Source of the DNA: Noviherbaspirillum suwonense
Lineage (GTDB): Bacteria; Pseudomonadota; Gammaproteobacteria; Burkholderiales; Burkholderiaceae_D
Assembly (NCBI RefSeq): GCF_900182955.1
Contig: NZ_FXUL01000001.1
Coordinates: 372,001 to 436,000 of the forward strand
Reading direction: 5' to 3'
DNA: 64,000 nt
Shown here: positions 54,910 through 64,000 of the stretch, one piece after another
How positions within the stretch are numbered: position 1 is the first letter of the stretch
Layout of the letters: each line of letters opens with the position of its first letter
Position numbers and translations under genes: made by a program
Notes under the pieces: generated by a model
What the model was told of the DNA's origin: nothing
What the model saw: only the letters and a program-made list of their open reading frames with translations
Databases searched by the model: none

Positions 54910-56337
54910 GTGAGCACAATCGACTACAGCGAAAAGATTCCGAACAACGTCAACCTGTCGGAAGACCGCACCCTGCAGCGCGCGCTGGAGCACTGGCAGC
55001 CGAACTACCTGCAGTGGTGGCGCGACATGGGGCCGGACGGCTCGAATGGTTTCGACGTCTACCTGCGCACCGCGATCAATGTCACGCCGGAAGGCTGGGC
55101 CAACTTCGACTACGTGAAGATGCCGGACTACCGCTGGGGCATCTTCCTCGCGCAGAAGGACGAGAACCGCAAGGTCAATTTCGGCGAGCACAAGGGCGAG
55201 GCTGCCTGGCAGGACGTGCCCGGCGAACACCGCGCCAACCTGCGCCGCATGATCGTCACGCAAGGCGACACCGAGCCGGCATCGGTCGAGCAGCAGCGCC
55301 ACCTGGGCCTGACCGCGCCGTCGAACTATGACCTGCGCAACCTGTTCCAGATCAACGTGGAAGAGGGCCGCCACCTGTGGGCGATGGTCTACCTGCTGCA
55401 CAAGCATTTCGGCCGCGACGGCCGCGAGGAAGCCGAGGCGCTGCTGCAGCGTAATTCGGGTTCGCAGGACAACCCGCGCATCCTCGAAGCGTTCAATGAA
55501 GAGACGCCGGACTGGCTGGCCTTCTACATGTTCACCTACTTTACCGACCGCGACGGCAAGTTCCAGCTGAACGCCTTGTCTGAGTCCGGCTTCGACCCGC
55601 TGTCGCGCACCTGCCGCTTCATGCTGACCGAGGAGGCGCACCACATGTTCGTCGGCGAGTCGGGCATCTCGCGCGTGCTGGCCCGCACGGCCGCCGTGAT
55701 GAAGCAGCATGGCATCGAGGACCCGGAAGAAGTGCGCCGCCACGGCGTGATCGACCTGCCGACCATACAGCGCTACCTGAATTTCCACTTCAGCGTGACC
55801 ATCGACCTGTTCGGCGCGGACCAGTCGTCGAATGCGGCGACCTTCTACACCACGGGCCTCAAGGGCCGCTATGAAGAGACCAAGCGCGACGACGACCACC
55901 TGCTGAAGGGCGGCCAGTACAAGATCCTGGACATTGCCAACGGCCAGCTGGTCGAGCGCGAAGTGCCGATGCTCAATGCGCTCAATGAAGTGCTGCGCGA
56001 CGACTACATCCGCGACTCGGTGGCCGGCGTCGCGCGCTGGAACCGGGTGCTGGAAAAGGCCGGACTGGCGTTCCGCCTGGTCACGCCGCACAAGGCGTTC
56101 AACCGCCATATCGGCACGTTCGCCGGGCAAAAGGTGTCGCCGGACGGGCGCGTGATCTCGGAAGCCGAATGGGCGGCGAACGTGCGCAACTGGCTGCCGA
56201 GCGAGGAAGACCGCGCGTATGTCGCCTCGCTGATGGGCCGCGTGGTCGAGCCGGGCAAGATGGCCAACTGGATCGCGCCGCCGCCGGTCGGCATCAACCG
56301 CCAGCCGGTCGACTTCGAATACGTCCGGTTCAACTAG
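54910..56337 (+). CDS. boxB: Benzoyl-CoA 2,3-epoxidase, oxygenase subunit B
   Basis: A 475-aa di-iron oxygenase that epoxidises benzoyl-CoA with O2, taking electrons from BoxA. Di-iron ligands are in [20 protein letters not shown] and [15 protein letters not shown] (ExxH pairs). Start [19 protein letters not shown] and the C-terminal end [20 protein letters not shown] match the family, and the length is full. It lies 40 bases after boxC. Confidence 0.97.
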   Translation: MSTIDYSEKIPNNVNLSEDRTLQRALEHWQPNYLQWWRDMGPDGSNGFDVYLRTAINVTPEGWANFDYVKMPDYRWGIFLAQKDENRKVNFGEHKGEAAWQDVPGEHRANLRRMIVTQGDTEPASVEQQRHLGLTAPSNYDLRNLFQINVEEGRHLWAMVYLLHKHFGRDGREEAEALLQRNSGSQDNPRILEAFNEETPDWLAFYMFTYFTDRDGKFQLNALSESGFDPLSRTCRFMLTEEAHHMFVGESGISRVLARTAAVMKQHGIEDPEEVRRHGVIDLPTIQRYLNFHFSVTIDLFGADQSSNAATFYTTGLKGRYEETKRDDDHLLKGGQYKILDIANGQLVEREVPMLNALNEVLRDDYIRDSVAGVARWNRVLEKAGLAFRLVTPHKAFNRHIGTFAGQKVSPDGRVISEAEWAANVRNWLPSEEDRAYVASLMGRVVEPGKMANWIAPPPVGINRQPVDFEYVRFN

Positions 56338-56408
56338 GCCCTGCCCGAACGCAGCCCGGCCGCTCCACCCGGCCGGGCTGCCAGCACAACAAACGGAAGC
56401 ACCACGCC

Positions 56409-57656
56409 ATGAACGCTCCTGAACAGATCGTGCTGATCCGACAGCACCTGATCGATCCCGAGGTCTGCATACGCTGCAACACCTGCGAGGAAACCTGCCC
56501 GATCGACGCCATCACGCACGACGGCCGCAACTACGTGGTGGACCCGGCGATCTGCAATGGCTGCAATGCCTGCATTTCGCCATGCCCGACCGGCTCGATC
56601 GACCACTGGCGGACCCTGCCCAAGGCCGCTGCCTACAGCCTGGAAGAGCAGTTCAGCTGGGACGAGCTGCCGGCGCAGCAGGACGTGCCGGACGACAGCC
56701 TGGTCGAGGCCGCCGTCGCGGCCGCGGCCGAGGAAACGCCGGTCGAAGGCATGCAGGTCAATGCCGCGCTGTCGCCCAGTTCGACCATCGCGCCGTGGTC
56801 GGCCGCGCATCCGTATGTCAACCTGTACCTGAACAGGAACCCGTTGACGGCCACCGTCGCCGGCAACTACCGGCTGACCGCGGTCGACACCGAGAGCGAC
56901 ATCCACCATATCGTGCTGGACTTCGGCACCCAGTTCTTTCCGATCCTGGAAGGCCAGTCAATCGGCATCATCCCGCCCGGCGTGGATGAAAATGGCAAGC
57001 CCCATTACATCCGCATGTACTCGGTGGCCAGCCCGCGCAACGGCGAACGCGAGGGATATAACAACCTGTCGCTGACGGTCAAGCGCGTGGTGTCCGACCA
57101 TGAGGGCCGGCCGGTGCGCGGGATAGGCTCGAACTACCTATGCGACCTGCAGAAGGGCGACACGGTGCAGGTGACAGGCCCGTTCGGCGCCAGCTACCTG
57201 ATGCCCAACCATGCCGGCTCCAACATCCTGATGATCTGCACCGGCACCGGCTCGGCGCCGATGCGGGCCATGACCGAGCATCGCCGTCGCATGTTCGCGA
57301 AGGGCGAACCGCTGCCCGGCAAGCTGATGCTGTTCTTCGGCTCGCGTACGCCCGAAGAGCTGCCGTACTTCGGCCCGCTGCTGAAGCTGCCGCCGGCCTT
57401 CATCGACATGCACCTGGCGTTCTCGCGCCAGCCCGGCCAGCCGCGCGCCTATGTGCAGGACAAGCTGCGCGAAGCCGGGCCGGCCGTCATCGAACTGCTC
57501 AACAGCGACAGCTATGTCTATATCTGCGGCCTCAAGGGCATGGAGGCCGGCGTGATGGACGCGCTGCGCGACACCTGCGCGGCGGCCGGCGTCGACTGGC
57601 CCGCGCTGCATGCGAAGATGGTGCGGGACGGCCGCTTCCATGTCGAAACCTATTGA
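56409..57656 (+). CDS. boxA: Benzoyl-CoA 2,3-epoxidase, reductase subunit A
   Basis: A 415-aa NADPH-dependent reductase. Two N-terminal 4Fe-4S clusters ([15 protein letters not shown], then [15 protein letters not shown]) are followed by an acidic linker and a ferredoxin-NADP reductase module: FAD site [24 protein letters not shown] site [20 protein letters not shown] and [18 protein letters not shown]. It ends in the canonical [11 protein letters not shown]. The ATG at 56409 has ACGGAAGC upstream. It transfers electrons to BoxB. Confidence 0.96.
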   Translation: MNAPEQIVLIRQHLIDPEVCIRCNTCEETCPIDAITHDGRNYVVDPAICNGCNACISPCPTGSIDHWRTLPKAAAYSLEEQFSWDELPAQQDVPDDSLVEAAVAAAAEETPVEGMQVNAALSPSSTIAPWSAAHPYVNLYLNRNPLTATVAGNYRLTAVDTESDIHHIVLDFGTQFFPILEGQSIGIIPPGVDENGKPHYIRMYSVASPRNGEREGYNNLSLTVKRVVSDHEGRPVRGIGSNYLCDLQKGDTVQVTGPFGASYLMPNHAGSNILMICTGTGSAPMRAMTEHRRRMFAKGEPLPGKLMLFFGSRTPEELPYFGPLLKLPPAFIDMHLAFSRQPGQPRAYVQDKLREAGPAVIELLNSDSYVYICGLKGMEAGVMDALRDTCAAAGVDWPALHAKMVRDGRFHVETY

Positions 57657-57673
57657 AAGACAAAAATTCCACG

Positions 57674-58477
57674 ATGACGACACTCCCCGTAGACACCGAC
57701 AACTTCCGCGTCGAAATCGATGAAGGCGGCATCGCGCACCTGATCTTCGGGCCGGCCGGCGGCATGCCGGTGACGGACGCCCGCGGCCATGCGGCGATCG
57801 CGTCGATCTGGCGCGACCTCGACGCCCGCGCCGACGTGCGCGTGGTGCTGGTGCGCAGCGAGGGCAAGGCCTTCTGCGCCGGCGGCGCGCTCGACATGGT
57901 CGAGGAGATGCTGCAGTCCGAGACCGCGCGGCGGCGGGTGCTGCACGAGGCGCGCGAGCTGGTGGCCGGCATGCTGGCCTGCGGCAAGCCCATCGTTTCG
58001 GCCATCCATGGCGCGGCAGTCGGCGCCGGGCTGGCGGTGGCGCTGCTGGCGGACATCTCCATCGCTGCGAAGAATGCGAAGCTGATCGACGGCCATGCCA
58101 AGCTGGGCGTGGCCGCCGGCGACCATGCGGCGGTGATCTGGCCGCTGCTGTGCGGCATGGCCAAGGCCAAGTACTACCTGATGCTGTGCGAACCGCTGAG
58201 CGGCGAGGAAGCCGAACGCATCGGCCTGGTCAGCCAGGCGGTGGAGGCAGACCGGCTGCAGCAGGCCGCGCTGGACATCGCGCAGCGCCTTGCCGCCGGC
58301 AGCGCCGCGGCGCTCGCGCATACCAAGCGCTCGCTCAACCTGTGGCTGCATGCGGCATGGCCGGCGTTCGAGGCGTCGCTGAATGCGGAAATCATGGGTT
58401 TCGGCGAGGCCGACGCGCGCGAGGGGCTGGCCGCGATACGGGAAAAACGCGCGCCGCAGTTCGGCCGCGGCCAATGA
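57674..58477 (+). CDS. Enoyl-CoA hydratase/isomerase family protein of the box operon
   Basis: A 267-aa crotonase. [15 protein letters not shown] (oxyanion hole), [20 protein letters not shown] and [20 protein letters not shown]. The catalytic Glu pair typical of hydratases (E144/E164 in rat) is not clearly kept: the second site reads AAGDHA. It may isomerise the double bond of the ring-cleavage product or hydrate it. It lies 17 bases after boxA and overlaps the MaoC gene by 4. Confidence 0.85.
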   Translation: MTTLPVDTDNFRVEIDEGGIAHLIFGPAGGMPVTDARGHAAIASIWRDLDARADVRVVLVRSEGKAFCAGGALDMVEEMLQSETARRRVLHEARELVAGMLACGKPIVSAIHGAAVGAGLAVALLADISIAAKNAKLIDGHAKLGVAAGDHAAVIWPLLCGMAKAKYYLMLCEPLSGEEAERIGLVSQAVEADRLQQAALDIAQRLAAGSAAALAHTKRSLNLWLHAAWPAFEASLNAEIMGFGEADAREGLAAIREKRAPQFGRGQ

Positions 58478-58923
58478 AATTCGCCGAACTGACCGCCGGC
58501 CGCCGCATCAGTCTCGGGCCGCTGGCGGTCGATGAAGGCGAGGTGCTCGCCTTCGCGGGCAAGTACGACAGCCAGTGGTTCCATACCGATCCCGAGCGGG
58601 CCGCCGACGGCCCGTTCCAGGGCCTGATCGCCAGCGGCTGGCACACCTGCGCGATGGCGATGTCGCTGATCGCCAGCGAGGTGCTGGCGGATTCCGAATC
58701 GTTCGCGTCGCCCGGCCTGGCTTATGTGCGCTGGCCCAACCCGGTGCGCCCCGGCGACAGCCTGACGCTGGAACTCGAGGTGCTGGAGCAGCGCGTGTCC
58801 GACAGCCGTCCATCGCTGGGCATCGTGCGCTGGCAGTGGATGATGAAGCGGCAGGGCGGGGCGGTGGTGCTCGACCTGGAAGCGACCAGCATGTTCAGGC
58901 TGGGCGAGGAAGGACGTTCCTAG
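58474..58923 (+). CDS. MaoC family dehydratase
   Basis: A 149-aa hot-dog-fold protein. The hydratase-2 motif is altered but recognisable in DSQWFHTDPERAADGPFQGL (Asp/His pair) and IASGWHTCAMAMSLIASEVL. LAYVRWPNPVRPGDSLTLEL completes the fold. It closes the box operon with an ATGA overlap and probably hydrates or dehydrates a CoA intermediate. An aldehyde dehydrogenase (boxD) is not present in the window. Confidence 0.87.
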   Translation: MKFAELTAGRRISLGPLAVDEGEVLAFAGKYDSQWFHTDPERAADGPFQGLIASGWHTCAMAMSLIASEVLADSESFASPGLAYVRWPNPVRPGDSLTLELEVLEQRVSDSRPSLGIVRWQWMMKRQGGAVVLDLEATSMFRLGEEGRS

Positions 58924-58929
58924 CCGGGC

Positions 58930-58950
58930 GGTCTCCTAGCCGGGGAGGCC
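58930..58950. terminator. Possible terminator between box operon and gntR
   Basis: GGTCTCC (58930-58936) pairs with GGAGGCC (58944-58950) with one G-T wobble over a 7-base loop. It lies in the 27-base gap between convergent genes. No long T run follows. Confidence 0.35.
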
Positions 58951-59679
58951 TTATTCAATTGACCCCGGGTCGAACAGGTTGCGCTGCACATGCTGCAGAT
59001 GCGCATGGATGGCCTTGCGGGCCAGCGCCGCATCGCGCTGGCGCAGCGCATCGACCAGCGCCCTGTGCTCCTGCTGGTAGGCCAGGCGCCGTTCCGGGGT
59101 CAGGCTCTGCCGCTTCAGCTGGCCCCACTCGGCGCGCTCCCTTTCCTCGCTCATCAGGTTGAAGACGGTCAGCACGATGCTGTTATGCGTGGCTTCGGCC
59201 AGGCTGCGGTGCAGTGCGCCATCCCAATGCTCGAACTGCTCGAACCCGGCTGCGTTTTCCGCATTGCGCAGGCAGTGGTCCATCGTCGCGAAGTCGGCGC
59301 CGTTGGCATTGCGTATCACCATGTCGACCAGAGCCGGTTCGAAGGCGATGCGGGCTTCCATCAGTTCGGCCGGGCTGGTCGCGGTGCCCGGCGCGGGCCG
59401 CGCGGGAAACGCCGGCTGCGGCAGCCGCGCCAGGGCGTCCGGCGCGACATAGGTGCCGCTGCCCACGGCCTGGGTGATCAGGCCCATGCCCTTCATCTGC
59501 GTCAGCGCGCGGCGCACGGTCGAACGTCCGACCTTGAACGCCTCCATCATCTGGCGCTCCGCCGGCAGGCGTTCGCCCGGCCGCCAGCGTCCGTTGCGCA
59601 GGTCGGCAAGCAGCATTTCGCGTAACTGGAAGGCGGTATCGGTGCTCAAGGCGGTAGCAGTGTCAGTGAAGGCAAGCAC
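58951..59679 (-). CDS. GntR family regulator, FadR/FCD type
   Basis: A 242-aa regulator. The winged helix (LREMLLADLRNGRWRPGERL, PAERQMMEAFKVGRSTVRRA, LTQMKGMGLITQAVGSGTYV) occupies residues 15-85, followed by an all-helical FCD effector domain (LMEARIAFEPALVDMVIRNA, HWDGALHRSLAEATHNSIVL) with metal-binding Asp/His residues. Members bind organic acids. It is divergent from the FAH-Bug-hydroxylase genes and most probably controls them. Confidence 0.9.
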   Translation of the reverse strand: MLAFTDTATALSTDTAFQLREMLLADLRNGRWRPGERLPAERQMMEAFKVGRSTVRRALTQMKGMGLITQAVGSGTYVAPDALARLPQPAFPARPAPGTATSPAELMEARIAFEPALVDMVIRNANGADFATMDHCLRNAENAAGFEQFEHWDGALHRSLAEATHNSIVLTVFNLMSEERERAEWGQLKRQSLTPERRLAYQQEHRALVDALRQRDAALARKAIHAHLQHVQRNLFDPGSIE

Positions 59680-59732
59680 ATGTCGGGACGTCCGTTAACA
59701 TGATTACAGAAGAACTATCAACGCACAACTGG

Positions 59733-59783
59733 TTGACAATCGTACACCCACACTGATAAATTGGTCTACTAATGAAACCAATT
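59733..59783 (+). promoter_or_regulatory. Promoter and inverted repeat of the FAH operon
   Basis: A perfect TTGACA (59733-59738), 16 bases, then GATAAA (59755-59760) is the likely promoter. Just downstream, AATTGGT (59759-59765) and ACCAATT (59777-59783) form a 7-base inverted repeat over 11 bases, similar to TGGT...ACCA operators of GntR/FCD proteins. The 124-base region has no gene. Confidence 0.6.
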
Positions 59784-59803
59784 ACAACCAATCTGGAGAT
59801 CAC

Positions 59804-60682
59804 ATGCGTTTTGCCACTCTCGAAGTAAACGGCCGCCAGTTCGTCGCAGCAGTCAGCGCGGACGGCACCCAGTATTGCGAAGCAAGCCGGCTGTTCCCCG
59901 GATTCGACGGCGACATGCATGCGCTGATCGAGCGCCAGCCGACCATGGAAGGCGTGACCATGCCGACCGACGGCCTGCAGCCGCTCGCCGGCGTGCGCAT
60001 CTGCGCGCCGATTCCCCAGCCACGCCGCAACATCTTCTGCGTCGGCAAGAACTACCACGAGCATGCGAAGGAATTCGGCCGGTCCGGCTTCGACATGTCG
60101 GCCGGCAAGGGCGAGGATGCGCCGCCGGCGCCGGTCGTGTTCACCAAGCCGGCCAGCACCGTGGTCGGCAACGGCGACGACGTGCTGGCCTTCCCGGAAG
60201 TGACGCAGCAGATGGATTATGAAGCCGAGCTTGGCGTCATCATCGGCCGCACCGCTCGCGGCATCAGCAAGGCCGAGGCGCTGAACCACGTCTGGGGCTA
60301 CACCATCATCAACGACGTCACCGCGCGCGACCTGCAGCAGAAGCACCGCCAGTGGTTCATCGGCAAATCGCTCGACACCTACTGCCCGATGGGCCCGTTC
60401 ATCGTCACCGCCGACGAGGTCGATGTCGGCAACCTGACCGTGCAGTGCTGGATCAATGGCGAACTGCGCCAGAACGCCAACACCAGCGACCTGATCTTCG
60501 ACGTGCCGACCGTGATCGAAACCCTGTCGGCCGGCATGACGCTGTGCGCCGGCGACGTGATCGCCACCGGCACGCCGGCGGGCGTGGGCATCGGCTTCAA
60601 GCCGCCGCGCTTCATGAAGTCCGGCGATGAAATGAAAATCACCATCGGCAATCTGGGCACGCTCACCAACCGCGTCAAGTAA
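59804..60682 (+). CDS. Fumarylacetoacetate hydrolase family protein
   Basis: A 292-aa FAH-fold enzyme. The metal site is seen in MDYEAELGVIIGRTARGISK (Glu ligands) and the loop NDVTARDLQQKHRQW; KSLDTYCPMGPFIVTADEVD and TGTPAGVGIGFKPPRFMKSG are conserved. The family cleaves C-C bonds or decarboxylates oxo acids from aromatic-ring breakdown. It is the first gene of an operon with a Bug protein and a Mo-hydroxylase. The exact reaction is not known. Confidence 0.88.
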   Translation: MRFATLEVNGRQFVAAVSADGTQYCEASRLFPGFDGDMHALIERQPTMEGVTMPTDGLQPLAGVRICAPIPQPRRNIFCVGKNYHEHAKEFGRSGFDMSAGKGEDAPPAPVVFTKPASTVVGNGDDVLAFPEVTQQMDYEAELGVIIGRTARGISKAEALNHVWGYTIINDVTARDLQQKHRQWFIGKSLDTYCPMGPFIVTADEVDVGNLTVQCWINGELRQNANTSDLIFDVPTVIETLSAGMTLCAGDVIATGTPAGVGIGFKPPRFMKSGDEMKITIGNLGTLTNRVK

Positions 60683-60692
60683 GGGGACAGCG

Positions 60693-61676
60693 ATGAACAG
60701 CCATCCGCTGGCGCGCGTTGCCGCCTTCACCCTGCTCGCCGCCGCCGCGCTGGGCGCCACTTCGGCGTCCGCGCAGGAGTATCCGACCAAGCCGGTCAAG
60801 ATCATCGTGCCGTTCGCGCCCGGCGGGTCGGCCGACGTCTATGGCCGCGCGGTCGCGGTGCATCTGCAGGAGGTGATGAAGCAGACCTTCATCGTCGAGA
60901 ACCGGCCCGGCGCCGGCTCGCTGATCGGCACCGAGGCGGTGGCCAAGAGCGCGCCGGATGGCTATACATTGCTGCTGATGTCCAACACGCACACGGTCAA
61001 CGAGTCGCTGTTCACGTCGAAGTCCTTCGACCTGATGCGCGACTTCGTGCCGATCGCGCCGATCAACTACTCCGACCTGGTGCTGGTCACGCGGCCGGGG
61101 CTGGGCGCGGCCACGATCGCCGACCTGCTGAAGATGGCCAAGGCCAAGCCGGGCGCGCTGAGCTATGCGTCGTCCGGGCCGGGCACGCCGTACCACATGG
61201 CCGGCGAGCTGTTCAAGGCGAGCGCCGGCATATCCATCCTGCATATCCCGTACAAGGGCAGTTCCGGCGCCCGCACCGATGTGCTGGGCGGCCAGGTCGA
61301 CATGATGTTCGACGCGGTGCCGACGATGGCCGAGTTCATCCGCAGCGGCAAGGTGACCGCGCTTGCCACCACCGGCAAGACCCGCTCCGAGGTGCTGACG
61401 AACGTGCCGACCATGAACGAGGCCGGCGTGCCGGGCTACGAGGCGGTGATCTGGCTGGGACTGATGGCGCCCAAGGGCACGCCGCCGGCCATCGTCGCGC
61501 GGCTCAACGAGGAAGTCGGCAAGTTCGCGTCCGACCCGCAGACGGTGCGGGCCTGGGCCAAGCAGGGCACGACGCCGATGAAGATGGCGCCCGACGCGTT
61601 CTCGAAGTTCATGCAGGACGACATCACGAAGTGGGCGCGCGTGGTCAAGGTCTCCGGGGCGAAGGCCGACCGGTGA
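60693..61676 (+). CDS. Bug family tripartite-tricarboxylate-type substrate-binding protein
   Basis: A 327-aa exported protein (signal AAFTLLAAAALGATSASAQE). Bug fold: YPTKPVKIIVPFAPGGSADV, VVENRPGAGSLIGTEAVAKS variant (FIVENRPGAGSLIG), and ASSGPGTPYHMAGELFKASA, IPYKGSSGARTDVLGGQVDM. It captures small carboxylates; no TctAB membrane partners are nearby, which is common for this greatly expanded Burkholderiales family. Its stop overlaps the next gene's GTG. Confidence 0.92.
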   Translation: MNSHPLARVAAFTLLAAAALGATSASAQEYPTKPVKIIVPFAPGGSADVYGRAVAVHLQEVMKQTFIVENRPGAGSLIGTEAVAKSAPDGYTLLLMSNTHTVNESLFTSKSFDLMRDFVPIAPINYSDLVLVTRPGLGAATIADLLKMAKAKPGALSYASSGPGTPYHMAGELFKASAGISILHIPYKGSSGARTDVLGGQVDMMFDAVPTMAEFIRSGKVTALATTGKTRSEVLTNVPTMNEAGVPGYEAVIWLGLMAPKGTPPAIVARLNEEVGKFASDPQTVRAWAKQGTTPMKMAPDAFSKFMQDDITKWARVVKVSGAKADR

Positions 61677-62152
61677 GTTCCGGCGGCACCGTAGCGCTGC
61701 AGGTCAACAATACGCCGCGGCAGATCGACGCGGATGCCGACCTGCCGCTGATCGATGCGCTGCGCGACATGCTGGACCTGAAAGGCACGCGCTTCGGCTG
61801 CGGCGCCGGGCAGTGCGGCGCCTGTTTCGTGCTGGTCGGCGGCCATCCGATGCCGTCCTGCGAAACGCCGCTGTGGGCGGTGGCGGGCAAGTCGATCACC
61901 ACCGTCGAAGGGCTGGGCAGTCCGGGCGCGCCGCATCCGCTGCAGCAGGCTTTCCTGGACGAGCAGGCCGCGCAATGCGGCTACTGTACGTCGGGCATGC
62001 TGATTTCGGCCGCGGCGCTGCTGCGCCGCAACCCGGACCCGGATGAGGCCGAGGTGCGGGCCGCGCTGGAACGCAATCTCTGCCGCTGCGGCAGCCACAA
62101 CCGCATCGTGCGCGCAGTGCTGCGCGCCGCCGCTGGAAACAAATCCCGATGA
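61673..62152 (+). CDS. Molybdenum hydroxylase small [2Fe-2S] subunit, IorA/NicA type
   Basis: A 159-aa protein with two 2Fe-2S domains: plant-type GCGAGQCGACFVLVGG plus a downstream Cys (PSCETP), then the helical CGYCTSGM and LCRCGSHNRIVRAVL. Start is GTG at 61673 overlapping the Bug stop by four. It passes electrons from the Mo centre of the large subunit. Two-subunit enzymes of this type, lacking an FAD subunit, hydroxylate N-heterocycles such as isoquinoline and nicotinate. Confidence 0.92.
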   Translation: MSSGGTVALQVNNTPRQIDADADLPLIDALRDMLDLKGTRFGCGAGQCGACFVLVGGHPMPSCETPLWAVAGKSITTVEGLGSPGAPHPLQQAFLDEQAAQCGYCTSGMLISAAALLRRNPDPDEAEVRAALERNLCRCGSHNRIVRAVLRAAAGNKSR

Positions 62153-64000
62153 ACATGGCGTACGCGGCGGCCACTGGCGCCGTCCCCCCCGGCCCGGCGC
62201 TGCCGGGCAGCCTGCAGCGCAACCGCACGCTGGGCCAATGGCTGCGCTTCGCCAGCGAAGGCCAGGTCGATGTATTTTCGGGCAAGGTCGAGCTGGGGCA
62301 GGGCATCCTGACCGCGCTGGCGCAGATCGTCGCCGAGGAACTGGACCTGCGCATCGACCAGGTGCGCATGCATGCCGCCAACACCGACACCAGCCCGGAC
62401 GAAGCGGTGACCTCGGGCAGCCTGTCGGTGCAGGAGTCGGGCACGGCGCTGCGCTGGGCCGCGGCCGAGACGCGCCACCTGTTCCTGCAGGCGGCGGCTG
62501 CCGCGCTGCATTGCGCGCCGTCCGCGCTGCAGGTCGCCGACGGCGCTTTCCTGCATGCGGACGGCCGCCGTGAAAGCTACTGGACGCTGGCCGGCCGGGT
62601 CGTTCTGGACCGCGAGGCCAGCGGCGCCATTGCGCCCAAGGACGCCGGCGCTTACCGCGTCGTCGGCCAGCCGGCGGCGCGGCTCGACCTGCCGGCCAAG
62701 GTCTTCGGGCTGCCTGCCTTCATCCATGACATGGTGCTGCCGGGCATGCTGCATGCGCGGATGCTGCGTCCGCCATCGCCGGCCGCGCGGCTGGCGTCGG
62801 CGGATGCGGCCGAGGCCGCGCTGGACCAGGCGCGGCTGGTGCGCGACGGCTCGCTGCTGGCGGTAGTGGCGGCCACCCAGTACCTGGCCAACCGCGCCGC
62901 CGTCGCCGCCGCAAAGCGCCTGGCATGGGAAACGCCGCTTGCCGCGCCGCTGCCGGACGAGCAGACGCTGCCCGACTGGATCAGGCGCCAGCCCGCCGAC
63001 GCCAGCCTGGTGGCGGCCAGCCCCAGGCAGCAGGACGCCGTCGCCGCGCCGCCGGCCGGCGTGTTCAGCGCCAGTTACAGCAGGCCTTACCTGGCGCATG
63101 CGTCGATTGCGCCGTCATGCGCGTTGGCGCAGTTCAGCGACGGCAGGCTCACCGTCTGGACGCACAGCCAGGGCATCTACAACCTGCGCGCCGACCTGGC
63201 GCTGGCCTTCGGCATGGCGCCCGCGGACATCACGGTCCGGCATGTCGAGAGCGCCGGCTGCTACGGCCACAACGGCGCGGACGATGCCGCGTTCGACGCC
63301 GCGTGGCTGGCCCGCGCATTGCCCGGCCAGCCGGTGCGGGTGCAATGGTCGCGCGCCGACGAACTGGCCTGGGCGCCGTTCGGCCCGGCCGCGGTGGTCG
63401 ACCTGCAGGCCGACGTGGACAGCCTCGGCAATGTGCAGTCCTGGCGGCACAGCGTGCGCAGCAACGGCCACAGCAACCGGCCCGGCCGCGCCGCCACGCC
63501 GGCGCTGCTGGGCAGCTGGCATACCGCCAAGCCGTTTCCACCGCTGCTGGCGCTGAATGCGCCGCTGGCCGCCGGCGGCGGCGCCGAGCGCAATGCGCTG
63601 CCATGCTACGACTTCCCCGTGTGGCAGGCGACCAGCCACCGGCTGCTGTCGATGCCGCTGCGCACGTCGGCGCTGCGGGCGCTGGGCGCGCATGTGAACG
63701 TGTTCGCGGTCGAGAGCTTCATGGACGAACTGGCCGAGGCCGCAGGCCGCGACCCGCTGGAATACCGGCTTGCCCATTGCGGCGACCCGCGCGCCCGCGC
63801 GGTGCTGGAGGACGCGGCCCGGCGCGCCGGCTGGCCCGGCGCGCACCTGGCCGAGGACCGCGGCATGGGCATCGGCTTTGCGCGCTACAAGAACACCGGC
63901 GCCTGGTGCGCGGTGGTGGCCGAGATCGAAGCCGGCGTCGACATCATGGTCAGGCGCCTGACCATCTCGGTCGACGTGGGCGCCGCGATCAACCCGGACG
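62149..64000 (+). CDS. Molybdenum hydroxylase large subunit, IorB/xanthine-dehydrogenase type (3' partial)
   Basis: The open frame starts at ATG 62149 (ATGA overlap with the small subunit) and runs without a stop to the window end, giving at least 617 aa of an expected 700-1000. Marks of the Mo-binding subunit: VDVFSGKVELGQGILTALAQ, IVAEELDLRIDQVRMHAANT, SPDEAVTSGSLSVQESGTAL, then YRVVGQPAARLDLPAKVFG and VESAGCYGHNGADDAAFDA. Order of blocks matches IorB-type one-chain large subunits that start with a C-terminal-like half. It holds the molybdopterin centre that hydroxylates the substrate. Confidence 0.9.
   Translation, partial: MNMAYAAATGAVPPGPALPGSLQRNRTLGQWLRFASEGQVDVFSGKVELGQGILTALAQIVAEELDLRIDQVRMHAANTDTSPDEAVTSGSLSVQESGTALRWAAAETRHLFLQAAAAALHCAPSALQVADGAFLHADGRRESYWTLAGRVVLDREASGAIAPKDAGAYRVVGQPAARLDLPAKVFGLPAFIHDMVLPGMLHARMLRPPSPAARLASADAAEAALDQARLVRDGSLLAVVAATQYLANRAAVAAAKRLAWETPLAAPLPDEQTLPDWIRRQPADASLVAASPRQQDAVAAPPAGVFSASYSRPYLAHASIAPSCALAQFSDGRLTVWTHSQGIYNLRADLALAFGMAPADITVRHVESAGCYGHNGADDAAFDAAWLARALPGQPVRVQWSRADELAWAPFGPAAVVDLQADVDSLGNVQSWRHSVRSNGHSNRPGRAATPALLGSWHTAKPFPPLLALNAPLAAGGGAERNALPCYDFPVWQATSHRLLSMPLRTSALRALGAHVNVFAVESFMDELAEAAGRDPLEYRLAHCGDPRARAVLEDAARRAGWPGAHLAEDRGMGIGFARYKNTGAWCAVVAEIEAGVDIMVRRLTISVDVGAAINPD

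Overview
The window reads as chromosomal DNA of a high-GC betaproteobacterium, most likely Burkholderiales and plausibly Oxalobacteraceae (Herbaspirillum/Noviherbaspirillum-like). The evidence is the gene families and their arrangement: a BoxR-controlled benzoyl-CoA (box) cluster, two branched-chain-amino-acid-type ABC transporters, Bug-family binding proteins, a DUF4331/lipoprotein pair and an argF-argG operon. This placement is an inference from gene content, not from a marker gene. No tRNA, rRNA, insertion sequence, prophage or CRISPR array was recognised. About 61 genes are described; the first is cut at its 5' end and the last at its 3' end.

Layout. 1-1111: end of an EptA-type phosphoethanolamine transferase, closed by a strong bidirectional terminator. 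1182-9100: a dicarboxylate/glutaryl-CoA beta-oxidation block (3-hydroxyacyl-CoA dehydrogenase, gcdH, pimC-like and pimD-like dehydrogenases) divergent from an acyl-CoA ligase and an IclR regulator. 9301-10549: a Phe/Tyr-codon leader peptide, an intrinsic terminator and a DAHP synthase gene, which together form a textbook attenuation layout. 10556-25336: mostly housekeeping genes (retropepsin-like protease, yajQ, murB, ppnP, argFG, rsgA, phhB, Ste24-type peptidase, orn, pcaF, SRPBCC protein, DUF4331, yecA-like, srkA), with a leucine-rich-repeat protein of eukaryotic type between argF and rsgA.

25353-33727: an arsenosugar-type cluster made of an MTA-phosphorylase, PhnD/PhnE-like transporter parts without an ATPase, radical-SAM ArsS, a degenerate metallophosphoesterase, a TVP38-flavoprotein disulfide reductase fusion and two small glycosyltransferase-like proteins. 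The mtnP-type phosphorylase beside ArsS suggests a depurination step for the adenosylated arsenical; that link is inference. 33792-36787: a MINPP-like phytase lipoprotein and a protein with an F-box at its N terminus. 36931-41768: first HAAT transporter, with fused LivM-LivG. 42060-43433: RCC1-repeat secreted protein.

43578-58923: aerobic benzoate degradation. One arm (minus) encodes a DUF4863 protein, benzoate-CoA ligase, a hydrolase and a complete second HAAT transporter. The other arm (plus) encodes BoxR, an unrecognised small protein, BoxC, BoxB, BoxA, an enoyl-CoA hydratase and a MaoC dehydratase. TGCA motifs, the core of BzdR/BoxR operators, are spaced about three helical turns apart over the boxC promoter. 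PcaF (19659-20864) can carry out the final thiolysis of this pathway. 58951-64000: a GntR regulator divergent from an FAH-family hydrolase, a Bug binding protein and a two-subunit molybdenum hydroxylase (start of an IorAB/NicAB-like enzyme), probably for a heterocyclic or other aromatic substrate.

Points that stand out: the aro leader peptide, a terminator-shaped hairpin abutting the argF start codon, the arsenosugar set with phosphorylase and no ATPase, and a scatter of lower-GC genes with eukaryotic-type repeats (LRR, F-box, RCC1) or no recognised family, each with an inverted repeat just upstream of its start.
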